Of a stretch of 5,881 nucleotides of DNA, positions 1 to 5,881 are shown piece after piece (within the stretch, counting starts at the first letter, position 1; each line of letters starts with the position of its first letter). The DNA lies in contig JABUUR010000319.1 in the NCBI GenBank assembly GCA_021443065.1, forward strand, positions 1 to 5,881. Direction: 5' to 3'. Source of the stretch: Fibrobacter sp. GTDB taxonomy: Bacteria > Fibrobacterota > Fibrobacteria > Fibrobacterales > Fibrobacteraceae. The position numbers and the translations under genes were made by a program. Below the pieces are notes generated by a model. That model worked only from the letters and a program-made list of their open reading frames with translations, was not told the origin of the DNA and made no database searches.

Positions 1-20
1 CAAAGGCTCATGATATTTTA

Positions 21-52
21 AACCGATAACTGACAACCGACTACTGAATACC
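21..52. repeat. Degenerate 7-bp tandem repeat (AACYGAY), about 4.5 units
   Basis: Read in sevens from position 21 the sequence is AACCGAT, AACTGAC, AACCGAC, TACTGAA, TACC. The period is clear although no two units are identical. The same heptamer recurs at 3806-3819 on the far side of the operon. Similar short heptamer repeats lie between genes in other bacteria, notably the STRR repeats of cyanobacteria. No function can be read from the sequence. The flanking bases 1-20 and 53-143 show no gene that I can support. Confidence 0.6.
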
Positions 53-143
53 AAGTTTTTTACACATGATTTTGCAAGTGGTCCAAAATACGGCCTTTTC
101 GCAGGTCGTAGCGCTTACATACAATCAAAAAGTTTTTAAATTC

Positions 144-173
144 TTGACGGAATTATTCATTTGTAGATACGAT
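144..173 (+). promoter_or_regulatory. Possible sigma-70-type promoter for the envelope operon
   Basis: TTGACG at 144-149 matches five of six bases of the -35 consensus. TACGAT at 168-173 matches four of six bases of the -10 consensus, with an 18-bp spacer in an AT-rich stretch. If used, transcription would start near position 180, at or just inside the ATG at 175, which is awkward unless the transcript is leaderless or starts slightly upstream. The -10 assignment is therefore uncertain. No operator or riboswitch structure is evident in the 174 bases upstream of the gene. Confidence 0.35.
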
Positions 174-174
174 T

Positions 175-1323
175 ATGCTTTGTCAATGGCTTTATCACGT
201 TACGAGCATCGACCTGTTTGACGGACGTCTTTTCCGTGCAGGAGTTGCCGCACTGCTCTCCATCATCATGGTCTTGACCCTGATGCCAACCTACATACGT
301 AAGCTGCAATCTCTGGATGCCACCAGCGATTTTGACAAGGATGGCAAAAGCAAGTCGCCCCCCATCATGGGAGGTTTGCTCCTGGTGGTGGTCGTAGAAA
401 TCGTTTCCCTGCTGGTTTGCAAAATGAACGGCTACACCATTTCCACGCTGGTGGTGCTCGCCGCCTTCTCCGCCGTAGGTGCCATTGACGACGTGGCCAA
501 GGTTCGTGCCAAGCGCCTGATAAAACTTGGTAAGTTGAAAGCCGCCGACTACATGGACAAGGCCGACGGCATTTCCAGTTCACTCCGACTTTTCCTCTAT
601 TTCCTGTTCAGCCTGGTGGTCGCCATATTCTGCTACAAGTTCATCCCGGAACTGAAGGGCGACCTGACGGTTCCCTTTTTCCCACACGATGTTTTCCAGA
701 TACACCTTCCCAACTGGATTTTTGTGGCGTTCATGACCTTCGTGATTGCGGCAAGCGCCAACGGCACCAACTTTACCGACGGCCTGGACAGTCTCGTTTC
801 AGTGCCCATTTTAACCAGCATGGTTTTCGTGGGCTTGGTGGCCTATGTCAGCGGCAACTTCATTTTCAGCCAGTACCTGAGCGTGCCTTACCTGCCGGGT
901 TGCGATGAACTGTTCCCCCTGGCCATGTCCATTGCAGGCTCATTGCTTGCCTACCTGTGGTTCAACAGCCCCCCTGCCGAAATCTACATGGGCGATGCAG
1001 GCTCCGTAGGCTTCGGGGCTGCCATAGGCATCATGTTCATCCTGGTCCAGGCAGGCCTTTTCTACCCCATCGTCTGCATAATCATCATTGCCGAAGCCTG
1101 TTCCGTCTTGCTGCAAATCCTGGGGTTCAAGATAACCAAGAAGGTTACCGGCACTGGAAAACGCATTTTCCTTTGCGCACCGCTACACCACCACTATCAA
1201 AAAAAGTGGGAGGGGCTGTTCCCCAGCAAACCCCTAATGAATTCCAAAATCGTTTGGAGAATGCACTTGATCAGCATTTTCGCGCTGATTGTAAGCATGG
1301 TGATTTTCTTCGGTATCCGATAG
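175..1323 (+). CDS. mraY: Phospho-N-acetylmuramoyl-pentapeptide-transferase (MraY-type), divergent
   Basis: Inner-membrane enzyme that moves phospho-MurNAc-pentapeptide from UDP to undecaprenyl phosphate, making lipid I of peptidoglycan synthesis. Visible family motifs are the double Asp D105-D106 (GAIDD), N199-F-TDGLD-205, MGDAGS at 272-277 with D274 as the likely Mg-binding Asp, and APLHHHY at 335-341; the triple His separates MraY from WecA-type relatives. Many hydrophobic segments fit the family's ten-helix fold. The ATG start is supported by the N-terminus MLCQWL, which resembles MLVWL of E. coli MraY; no Shine-Dalgarno precedes it. At 382 residues it exceeds the usual 320-360, with a longer cytoplasmic loop after DD (about 112-136) and an insertion after HHHYQKKW (about 346-355). 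It reads SPPIMGG where TPTMGG is usual. It is not beside mur or fts genes here, so it is either a displaced main MraY or a second paralogue. Confidence 0.85.
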   Translation: MLCQWLYHVTSIDLFDGRLFRAGVAALLSIIMVLTLMPTYIRKLQSLDATSDFDKDGKSKSPPIMGGLLLVVVVEIVSLLVCKMNGYTISTLVVLAAFSAVGAIDDVAKVRAKRLIKLGKLKAADYMDKADGISSSLRLFLYFLFSLVVAIFCYKFIPELKGDLTVPFFPHDVFQIHLPNWIFVAFMTFVIAASANGTNFTDGLDSLVSVPILTSMVFVGLVAYVSGNFIFSQYLSVPYLPGCDELFPLAMSIAGSLLAYLWFNSPPAEIYMGDAGSVGFGAAIGIMFILVQAGLFYPIVCIIIIAEACSVLLQILGFKITKKVTGTGKRIFLCAPLHHHYQKKWEGLFPSKPLMNSKIVWRMHLISIFALIVSMVIFFGIR

Positions 1324-1329
1324 TTTTTT

Positions 1330-1335
1330 ACGAGG
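1330..1335 (+). promoter_or_regulatory. Ribosome binding site for the UDP-GlcNAc pyrophosphorylase gene
   Basis: ACGAGG lies six bases before the GTG at 1342. It supports that GTG as the start, because the in-frame codons between the upstream TAG (1321-1323) and the GTG contain no other start. It is the only good Shine-Dalgarno site among the three operon genes. Confidence 0.65.
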
Positions 1336-1341
1336 TCCGTC

Positions 1342-2676
1342 GTGGATATTCTTGAAACTTTGAAAGACAACGGTCAAAGCGAATTGGCCGCACATTTACA
1401 AAACTTGACCGGCGACGCCCGGAAAAACTTGGAACGGGACATATCGACCCAGGACTGGAAAGAACTGAAGGCTCTTCATGCCGAAAAATCCGCAGCAAGT
1501 CTAATCGACAACGTTTCTTCCGACTTGAGGCCCATGCCCTTCAAGATTGCAAGCGACGACCTTCGTTACGATTACTGGAAAGAAACCGGCGAAATCCTTT
1601 TGGGCAAGGGTCAGGTGGCCGCATTCCTTGTGGCGGGCGGCCAAGGATCCCGCCTGGGTTTTGACGGTCCCAAGGGAATGTTCGACATCGGGCTTCCCAG
1701 CCACAAGAGCCTTTTCCAACTCCAGGCGGAGCGTCTGCAGAATCTTTCGGCACAGGTAGGCCATGCCATTCCCTGGTGCATCATGACCAGCCCCTTGAAT
1801 CACGAGGCCACCGTCAATTTCTTTACCGAGAACAATTTCTTCGGCATGGACCGTACAAACATCCGGTTCTTTGAGCAGGGCACCCTCTGCGCGCTTTCTC
1901 CCGACGGTAAGGCGGTCCTGGACGGCGACAGGTTGGCCCTTGTTCCCGACGGTAACGGCGGATGCTTCAGGGCTCTTTCCCAGAGCGGCACCTTGGCGTG
2001 GCTCATTGAACGAGGAGTCAAGTACGTATTCCTGTACAGCGTAGACAATGCGCTTTGCCGCATTTGCGACCCTGCCTTTATCGGGGCCCTTGCAAGCGAA
2101 GGCCGCAGCATGAGTGCCTCCAAGGTAGTCCATAAGGCGAACGCAAACGAAAAGGTAGGCATTTTCGCATTCCAGAACAAGAAGCCCGGCGTCGTGGAAT
2201 ACAGCGACCTTCCCGAGGAATATCGGGACATGACCAATCCCGACGGCAGCCTGACCTTCGACGGCGGAAACATCGCCATTCATTTGTTCAAAATCGAGGG
2301 TTTGCGCAAGTTGCAGACAAGCAAGCTCCCGTGGCACACAGCCCGCAAGACTGTTTGCGGCATAGAAAATTGTTGGAAATTCGAACAGTTCCTCTTTGAC
2401 TCGTTCCCGCAACTCGGTACCATGATGCCCTTCGGCGTTGTCCGCGAAGAAGAATTCAGCCCGGTGAAAAATGCCGAGGGGTGCGACAGCCCTGAGACTG
2501 CGAGAATCATGATAGGCAAACTCCATAAGGAATGGCTGAAAAAGGCAAACGTCGAAGTGAATCCCAACAAGCTCTATGAAATTTCGCCCACCATCAGTTA
2601 CGCCGGCGAAAACCTTAACCGCAGAACCTTCGAAAGAGAATTGGGCAAGGGCATTTTGGAATTCGACGAAAAATAA
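1342..2676 (+). CDS. Eukaryote-type UDP-N-acetylglucosamine (UDP-sugar) pyrophosphorylase, UAP1/UDPGP family
   Basis: Cytoplasmic nucleotidyltransferase expected to convert UTP and GlcNAc-1-phosphate to UDP-GlcNAc and pyrophosphate. The protein (444 residues) tracks human UAP1 (AGX1) closely from memory: nucleotide-binding loop LVAGGQGSRLG at 96-106 with PKG at 110-112, GLPSHKSLFQLQAERL at 117-132, IMTS at 147-150, PDGNGG at 202-207, SVDN at 233-236, VVEYSDL at 284-290, NIAIHLF at 310-316, and REEEFSPVKN at 368-377. The usual bacterial enzyme, GlmU, is unrelated at this level and carries a left-handed beta-helix acetyltransferase domain that is absent here. Start is GTG with a good ribosome binding site, 18 nt after the MraY gene. 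The product would feed both peptidoglycan and lipid A, fitting its neighbours. UDP-GalNAc or UDP-Glc activity is possible, since sugar preference in this family cannot be read from motifs alone. Confidence 0.85.
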   Translation: MDILETLKDNGQSELAAHLQNLTGDARKNLERDISTQDWKELKALHAEKSAASLIDNVSSDLRPMPFKIASDDLRYDYWKETGEILLGKGQVAAFLVAGGQGSRLGFDGPKGMFDIGLPSHKSLFQLQAERLQNLSAQVGHAIPWCIMTSPLNHEATVNFFTENNFFGMDRTNIRFFEQGTLCALSPDGKAVLDGDRLALVPDGNGGCFRALSQSGTLAWLIERGVKYVFLYSVDNALCRICDPAFIGALASEGRSMSASKVVHKANANEKVGIFAFQNKKPGVVEYSDLPEEYRDMTNPDGSLTFDGGNIAIHLFKIEGLRKLQTSKLPWHTARKTVCGIENCWKFEQFLFDSFPQLGTMMPFGVVREEEFSPVKNAEGCDSPETARIMIGKLHKEWLKKANVEVNPNKLYEISPTISYAGENLNRRTFERELGKGILEFDEK

Positions 2677-3636
2677 GTGAAATACTTTGCATACAAAGTC
2701 CTATTTTTCATTGTTTTACGTTTGCCGGACTTCTTTTTTGGCATTCTATTCAGGTTGACTTTTCCCGTTTACAAGGCGCTACACAGGGAGCGGGCCTTTG
2801 GGCGCGCTGAAAAACATTTAGAAGATGCCTTGGGAAAAACCATGGAAAACCGCTGTTCCGCAGAAGAAGTTTTTCGCGGAATCTACTGGAACGCCATTGA
2901 TTCGTACCGCGGTCTCGCCGGATTGTGGCGGACAAATTCTCGCATTGTATTTGAAAACGAAGAAATCCTACGGGACGCGTTAAATGGCAACCTGGAAAAA
3001 GGCATCGCAGGAGGGCCCGTTGCCGCCATCAGCATTCACCAGGGTTCCTTCGAACTTTTGCACCGCAGCCTTTGCCGTTACAGCAACAACGTGCATCTGG
3101 TGACCGACACCCTCAAGGACGGTGCACTGCGCCGGGTAATCCAGGAGTTTCGCAGCCACAGAAATTTAACGGAATACAGGCCGGACCAATCACGAGCCCT
3201 CCTTAGAAATTTGTTCAAAAAAAATCCCGAGAATCCGGGCAGCGACCTTAGCGGAAACGGGATTTTGGCCATGGTCATTGACCAGGGCAAAAATACCAAA
3301 GGGAACAAGGTGAAACTCTTCGGGAAAGATTCCACCTTGTACCTGAAATTGCCGGAGCTTGTCAATCAAATGGGCGCAGGAATCGTCACCTTCCGAACCT
3401 TTACGCAACCACGGCAAGGCAAGTCAAGAAAATCTGATTTCAAGGGCCGGATTGTCATCCGTTTTGAAAAGTACTACCCGCCCCAATATAACGAATTGAT
3501 AAAAAATCGAACTTCAGAAGACAATAAAGGCAGCGCCACCTTGGTAAAGAGCATCGCTAAAGAAGTCGAATCATGGATTTCCGAGCATCCCAATCAATGG
3601 AGCTGGAACTACCACGGAAACTTCAGAGTGCAGTGA
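2677..3636 (+). CDS. LpxL/HtrB-family lipid A (late) acyltransferase
   Basis: Inner-membrane acyltransferase of the family that adds secondary acyl chains to lipid A. The N-terminal 30 residues form a hydrophobic anchor segment. The catalytic HX4(D/E) motif is H121-QGSF-E126. MVIDQGKN at 199-206 followed by KLFGKDST at 213-220 corresponds to the family's DQ...FFG...T block, and ISEHPNQWSW at 301-310 to its C-terminal hPEQWlW block. Length (319) is normal. The GTG start immediately follows the TAA of the previous gene with no clear Shine-Dalgarno, suggesting translation by termination-reinitiation. Oddities: YHGNFR where the family usually has an HRRFK-like ending, and an extra hydrophilic stretch near 181-194. 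The acceptor could be a lipid A precursor or another lipid; the family is clear, the exact substrate is not. Confidence 0.8.
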   Translation: MKYFAYKVLFFIVLRLPDFFFGILFRLTFPVYKALHRERAFGRAEKHLEDALGKTMENRCSAEEVFRGIYWNAIDSYRGLAGLWRTNSRIVFENEEILRDALNGNLEKGIAGGPVAAISIHQGSFELLHRSLCRYSNNVHLVTDTLKDGALRRVIQEFRSHRNLTEYRPDQSRALLRNLFKKNPENPGSDLSGNGILAMVIDQGKNTKGNKVKLFGKDSTLYLKLPELVNQMGAGIVTFRTFTQPRQGKSRKSDFKGRIVIRFEKYYPPQYNELIKNRTSEDNKGSATLVKSIAKEVESWISEHPNQWSWNYHGNFRVQ

Positions 3637-3666
3637 TGCTTTTCGTTGGGGGCCAGGGGGCATCAT

Positions 3667-3789
3667 ATGTCATCCCGGGCTTGACCCGGGATCCCACCCA
3701 CAATGTCATCCCGGGCTTGACCCGGGATCCCACCCACAATGTCATCCCGGGCTTCGTTTTATGTCATCCCGGGCTTGACCCGGGATCCC
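3667..3789. repeat. Array of a 36-bp palindromic intergenic repeat (two full, one half, one partial copy)
   Basis: Units 3667-3702 and 3703-3738 are identical 36-mers. A third copy (3739-3754) stops at the middle of its palindrome and is followed by CGTTTT. A fourth (3761-3789) has the whole palindrome but lacks the ACCCACA tail. The palindrome is ATCCCGGG, loop CTTGA, CCCGGGAT, at 3672-3692, 3708-3728 and 3766-3786, always in the same orientation. CCCGGG occurs seven times in 111 bases. This is a REP-like dispersed element; similar sequence is widespread in bacterial genomes and is often mistranslated as VIPGLTRDP. It sits exactly between convergent genes, where it could form hairpins in both read-out transcripts. 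Confidence 0.9.
3721..3760 (+). terminator. Possible terminator of the envelope operon formed from repeat arms
   Basis: CCCGGGAT at 3721-3728 can pair with ATCCCGGG at 3744-3751, an 8-bp GC-rich stem with a 15-nt loop, followed by CTTCGTTTT. The T-run is short and interrupted, and the same arms can pair within their own palindromes, so this is only a candidate. On the minus strand no T-run follows any of the hairpins, so a terminator for metH is even less clear. Confidence 0.28.
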
Positions 3790-3805
3790 CTCCAGCATCA
3801 TCAAT

Positions 3806-3819
3806 AACTGATAACCGTC
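3806..3819. repeat. Second patch of the 7-bp repeat (AACTGAT AACCGTC)
   Basis: Two heptamers in the same register as the repeat at 21-52. ATAACTGATAACCG (3804-3817) differs from 26-39 by one base. It begins one base beyond the metH stop codon at 3821-3823, on its downstream side. No function is evident. Confidence 0.5.
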
Positions 3820-3820
3820 C

Positions 3821-5881
3821 CTACCCCTTCACGTTGAAGTACTCGATTTCCGGGTGGCTGATGTAGAGCCCGCTGACAGAGGCCTGGGGATACATGGCGC
3901 CGTTTTCCGTAAGACTGATTCCCACACTGTCAAAGTCGATGAGCTTTGCCACGTTGAAAATTTCCTTCACGTCGGGGAGCACCGGGTAACCCACAGCCGG
4001 GCGAATGCCGTTCCAGTTGGATTCAGCGGCAAGTTTGCGGCTAAGGTATTCCGCGCCCGCTTCGGCAAGGCGGTCCGCCACAGTCTGCAACAGAAGTACG
4101 TCGTAGTCGCTTCCGCCCAAGGTTTCCTTCAGGTTGGACAACCGCCTTTCCAGAGATTCGCTCACCGTCACAGCAAAGGCACCCGCAATGTCGCGGAACA
4201 GCTTGTCCCCACGGGACGCATTAAATACACTGGCTGTTTTCGCATTCAGGGGAGCCACGTAGTCGCAGAGGGCAAGGCAAGTCCCCTCAGGATTCTGCTG
4301 GCGGGCGGTGCGGATTTCGACCAGACTTCCGTCTGCATTCTCCGCATTGAATAGAATAGAGTTCTCCGTTCCGGCGGCTGCATAGAATGCCTGCACCCCG
4401 CGGAGAGCGTATTCCGGCTTGTTCAATTCTGCAAGGAGTTTTTCTGCATCAGCTCGAAGCTTCTTGGCCTCCTCGCAGTCCGGCTTTACCTTCCAGGTAA
4501 AATAGAAGTATTCCCAACTGATCAGCGGGACGACCTTCTCCAGAGGGATATGCGACATTTTGCATTCGCCCATGAAGGGAGGCTGCACCGGGCTGTACTT
4601 CGACCAGTCCCACAGGAATCGACGTTCCAAGGGTGAGGATTCCGCAGCGGCCATGGCGTCTGCCTTGGCGGCCAACTTGCCCGACTGCACATCCCGAATA
4701 CGCTGTTGTTCCTTGCGGTTTTCCTCGATAGTCTCTTCCCGGGTGGAGGCGTCCAAAAGCCTTGCCACAAGGCCCGGGTTGCTGGCGGCGTCGCGAACGT
4801 GGAATACGGGGCCTTCATAGCAGGGGGCGATCTTTACCGCGGTGTGTGTAGGCGAAGTGGTCGCCCCACCCACGATAATGGGAATGTTCAATCCGGCAGC
4901 CTGCATAGCCCGAGCCACAGTGCACATCTCTTCCAGGGAGGGCGTAATCAATCCCGAAAGGCTCAAGACATCGGCCTTGTTCTCGATAACCGCCTTCACG
5001 ATGACATCTTCAGGAACCATCACCCCCAGATCCACCATTTCAAAGCCGTTGCAGGCCATGATTACGGAGACAATGTTCTTTCCGATGTCGTGAACGTCAC
5101 CCTTCACGGTGGCGATGACAATTTTCCCTCGGGAGGTGGCGGAGGCGTCGTCGGATTTTCCCGCCTCGATGTAGGGCTGGAGAATTTCCACGGCCTTTTT
5201 CATGGTGCGGGCCGTTTTCACCACCTGGGGCAAGAACATCTTGCCTTCGCCAAAAAGGCGGCCCACCTCGTTCATGCCGTCCATCAGCGGTCCAGAGATG
5301 ATATTCACAGGACTGTCGCCCCGGTTGATCAACTCCATCAGGTCCGGCTGTAAGGTTGTAGAAGTCCCCTTCAGGAGAGCCTCCTGCAACCGTTGTTCCG
5401 GAGTTGTCTGCACCGAAACATTATTTGCGTTTTCATTTTCCGCAGCCCCGGCGCAAGAGCCAGCGCTTACGGCAAAAATCGCCTTGGGGTCATACTTGGA
5501 GCCCCTTTCCTTGGCCGCCTGCTGGGCGGCGTTCATGCGTCCCGCAATTTCAATCAGTTCTTCGCTGGATTCCGGATGGGTATTGAAAAACACCTCGGTT
5601 ATGGCCATGCGAAGTTCCATGGGAATGGTCTTGTATTCCACCGCTGCCGCAGGGTTCATGATCGCCATGCCCATGCCGTTGGGGGTTGCGTAATGCAGGA
5701 ATGTAGAATGCATGGCCTCGCGTAGGTAATTGTTTCCGCGGAAAGCAAAACTCAAGTTGGACAGTCCCCCGGAAATCCGCACACCGGGCAAGTTGTCGAT
5801 AATCCAGCGGCAAGCCCGGATAAAGTCGTGGGCGTAGGCGTTATGTTCCGCCATGCCCGTGGCCACCGTCAAGACGTTGGG
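3821..5881 (-). CDS. metH: Cobalamin-dependent methionine synthase, C-terminal 686 residues (5' end outside window)
   Basis: Transfers methyl from methyltetrahydrofolate to homocysteine through methylcobalamin. The reading frame is open to the window edge and begins [10 protein letters not shown], the middle of the folate domain, so no start lies here. Residues are counted from the first visible codon. The order is: end of the folate domain (1 to about 95), a low-complexity linker (about 137-163), the helical cap (about 163-243, [21 protein letters not shown]), the B12 domain with GDVHDIGKN, and the AdoMet-binding activation domain (about 430-686). By alignment with remembered E. coli MetH, D262, H264 and S315 match the cobalamin triad D757, H759, S810 (H264 is the axial ligand). 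E607, R627, Y632 and Y681 match AdoMet contacts E1097, R1134, Y1139, Y1189. D946 is replaced by Ser455, a 17-residue loop is missing, and the protein ends five residues after Y681. TAG stop; convergent with the envelope operon. Confidence 0.95.
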   Translation of the reverse strand, partial: PNVLTVATGMAEHNAYAHDFIRACRWIIDNLPGVRISGGLSNLSFAFRGNNYLREAMHSTFLHYATPNGMGMAIMNPAAAVEYKTIPMELRMAITEVFFNTHPESSEELIEIAGRMNAAQQAAKERGSKYDPKAIFAVSAGSCAGAAENENANNVSVQTTPEQRLQEALLKGTSTTLQPDLMELINRGDSPVNIISGPLMDGMNEVGRLFGEGKMFLPQVVKTARTMKKAVEILQPYIEAGKSDDASATSRGKIVIATVKGDVHDIGKNIVSVIMACNGFEMVDLGVMVPEDVIVKAVIENKADVLSLSGLITPSLEEMCTVARAMQAAGLNIPIIVGGATTSPTHTAVKIAPCYEGPVFHVRDAASNPGLVARLLDASTREETIEENRKEQQRIRDVQSGKLAAKADAMAAAESSPLERRFLWDWSKYSPVQPPFMGECKMSHIPLEKVVPLISWEYFYFTWKVKPDCEEAKKLRADAEKLLAELNKPEYALRGVQAFYAAAGTENSILFNAENADGSLVEIRTARQQNPEGTCLALCDYVAPLNAKTASVFNASRGDKLFRDIAGAFAVTVSESLERRLSNLKETLGGSDYDVLLLQTVADRLAEAGAEYLSRKLAAESNWNGIRPAVGYPVLPDVKEIFNVAKLIDFDSVGISLTENGAMYPQASVSGLYISHPEIEYFNVKG

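Noticed and set aside
1..21. Tail of an upstream gene (frame 1 reads six codons and then TAA at 19-21)
   Set aside because: Six residues give no evidence of coding, and the other frames also stop quickly.
1324..1329. T6 run after the MraY stop as a terminator
   Set aside because: No hairpin precedes it, and the next gene follows within 18 nt with its own ribosome site.
957..1355. Plus-strand open frame overlapping the end of the MraY gene and the start of the next
   Set aside because: Alternate-frame reading of conserved MraY motifs (MGD, HHH); the product has Arg/His-rich shadow composition.
1501..2526. Long antisense open frame (341 codons) opposite the UDP-GlcNAc pyrophosphorylase gene
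   Set aside because: Its translation shows no recognisable motif, while the plus strand encodes a well-conserved family throughout. It is a codon-bias shadow.
3667..3789. CRISPR array, suggested by a 36-bp repeat length
   Set aside because: The copies are directly tandem with no spacers, and two copies are incomplete. No cas gene is present.
3573..3866. Small open frame giving a VIPGLTRDP repeat protein
   Set aside because: It only translates the palindromic DNA repeat and overlaps the ends of two real genes. This is a known kind of annotation artefact.
4706..5353. Plus-strand open frame (215 codons) opposite metH
   Set aside because: The translation is His/Gly-rich without family features and lies wholly opposite conserved MetH domains.
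5870..5872. TTG as a start codon for the minus-strand gene
   Set aside because: Upstream codons in the same frame read PNV, continuing the conserved MetH PN(I/V)LTVATG segment to the window edge, so the gene is cut by the window.

Overview
The window looks like chromosomal DNA from a Gram-negative bacterium of the Fibrobacter/Bacteroidetes (FCB) side of the tree, most likely a Fibrobacter relative. The pointers are a late lipid A acyltransferase homologue (so an outer membrane), a eukaryote-type UDP-GlcNAc pyrophosphorylase, a MetH with the short activation domain that I recall from Bacteroidetes, and GTG starts with only occasional Shine-Dalgarno sites. The assignment is inference from protein character, not from a marker gene.

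Layout. Positions 1-174 are non-coding as far as I can see: a degenerate 7-bp tandem repeat (21-52) and a possible promoter just before the first gene. Positions 175-3636 hold a tightly packed three-gene plus-strand operon: an MraY-type phospho-MurNAc-pentapeptide transferase (175-1323), a UAP1-like UDP-N-acetylhexosamine pyrophosphorylase (1342-2676) and an LpxL/HtrB-family acyltransferase (2677-3636). Gaps are 18 nt and 0 nt, and all three genes lie in one reading frame, separated only by single stop codons. Positions 3637-3820 are the gap between convergent genes, filled by a 36-bp palindromic repeat array (two exact full copies, one half copy, one partial copy) and another patch of the 7-bp repeat. 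Positions 3821-5881 on the minus strand are the 3' two-thirds or so of metH, running off the right edge.

How the genes fit together. UDP-GlcNAc is the shared precursor of peptidoglycan and of lipid A. The middle gene probably makes it, the first gene commits a UDP-MurNAc-peptide derived from it to lipid I, and the third acylates lipid A, which also starts from it. The operon therefore reads as an envelope-precursor unit that brings the two pathways together. metH (methionine synthesis) is a convergent neighbour with no evident functional tie.

I do not see a clear new defence, mobile or RNA system. The most unusual points are the single-frame operon with an abutting TAA/GTG junction, the divergent MraY, the MetH activation domain lacking one AdoMet-contact residue and a 17-residue loop, and the two repeat families.
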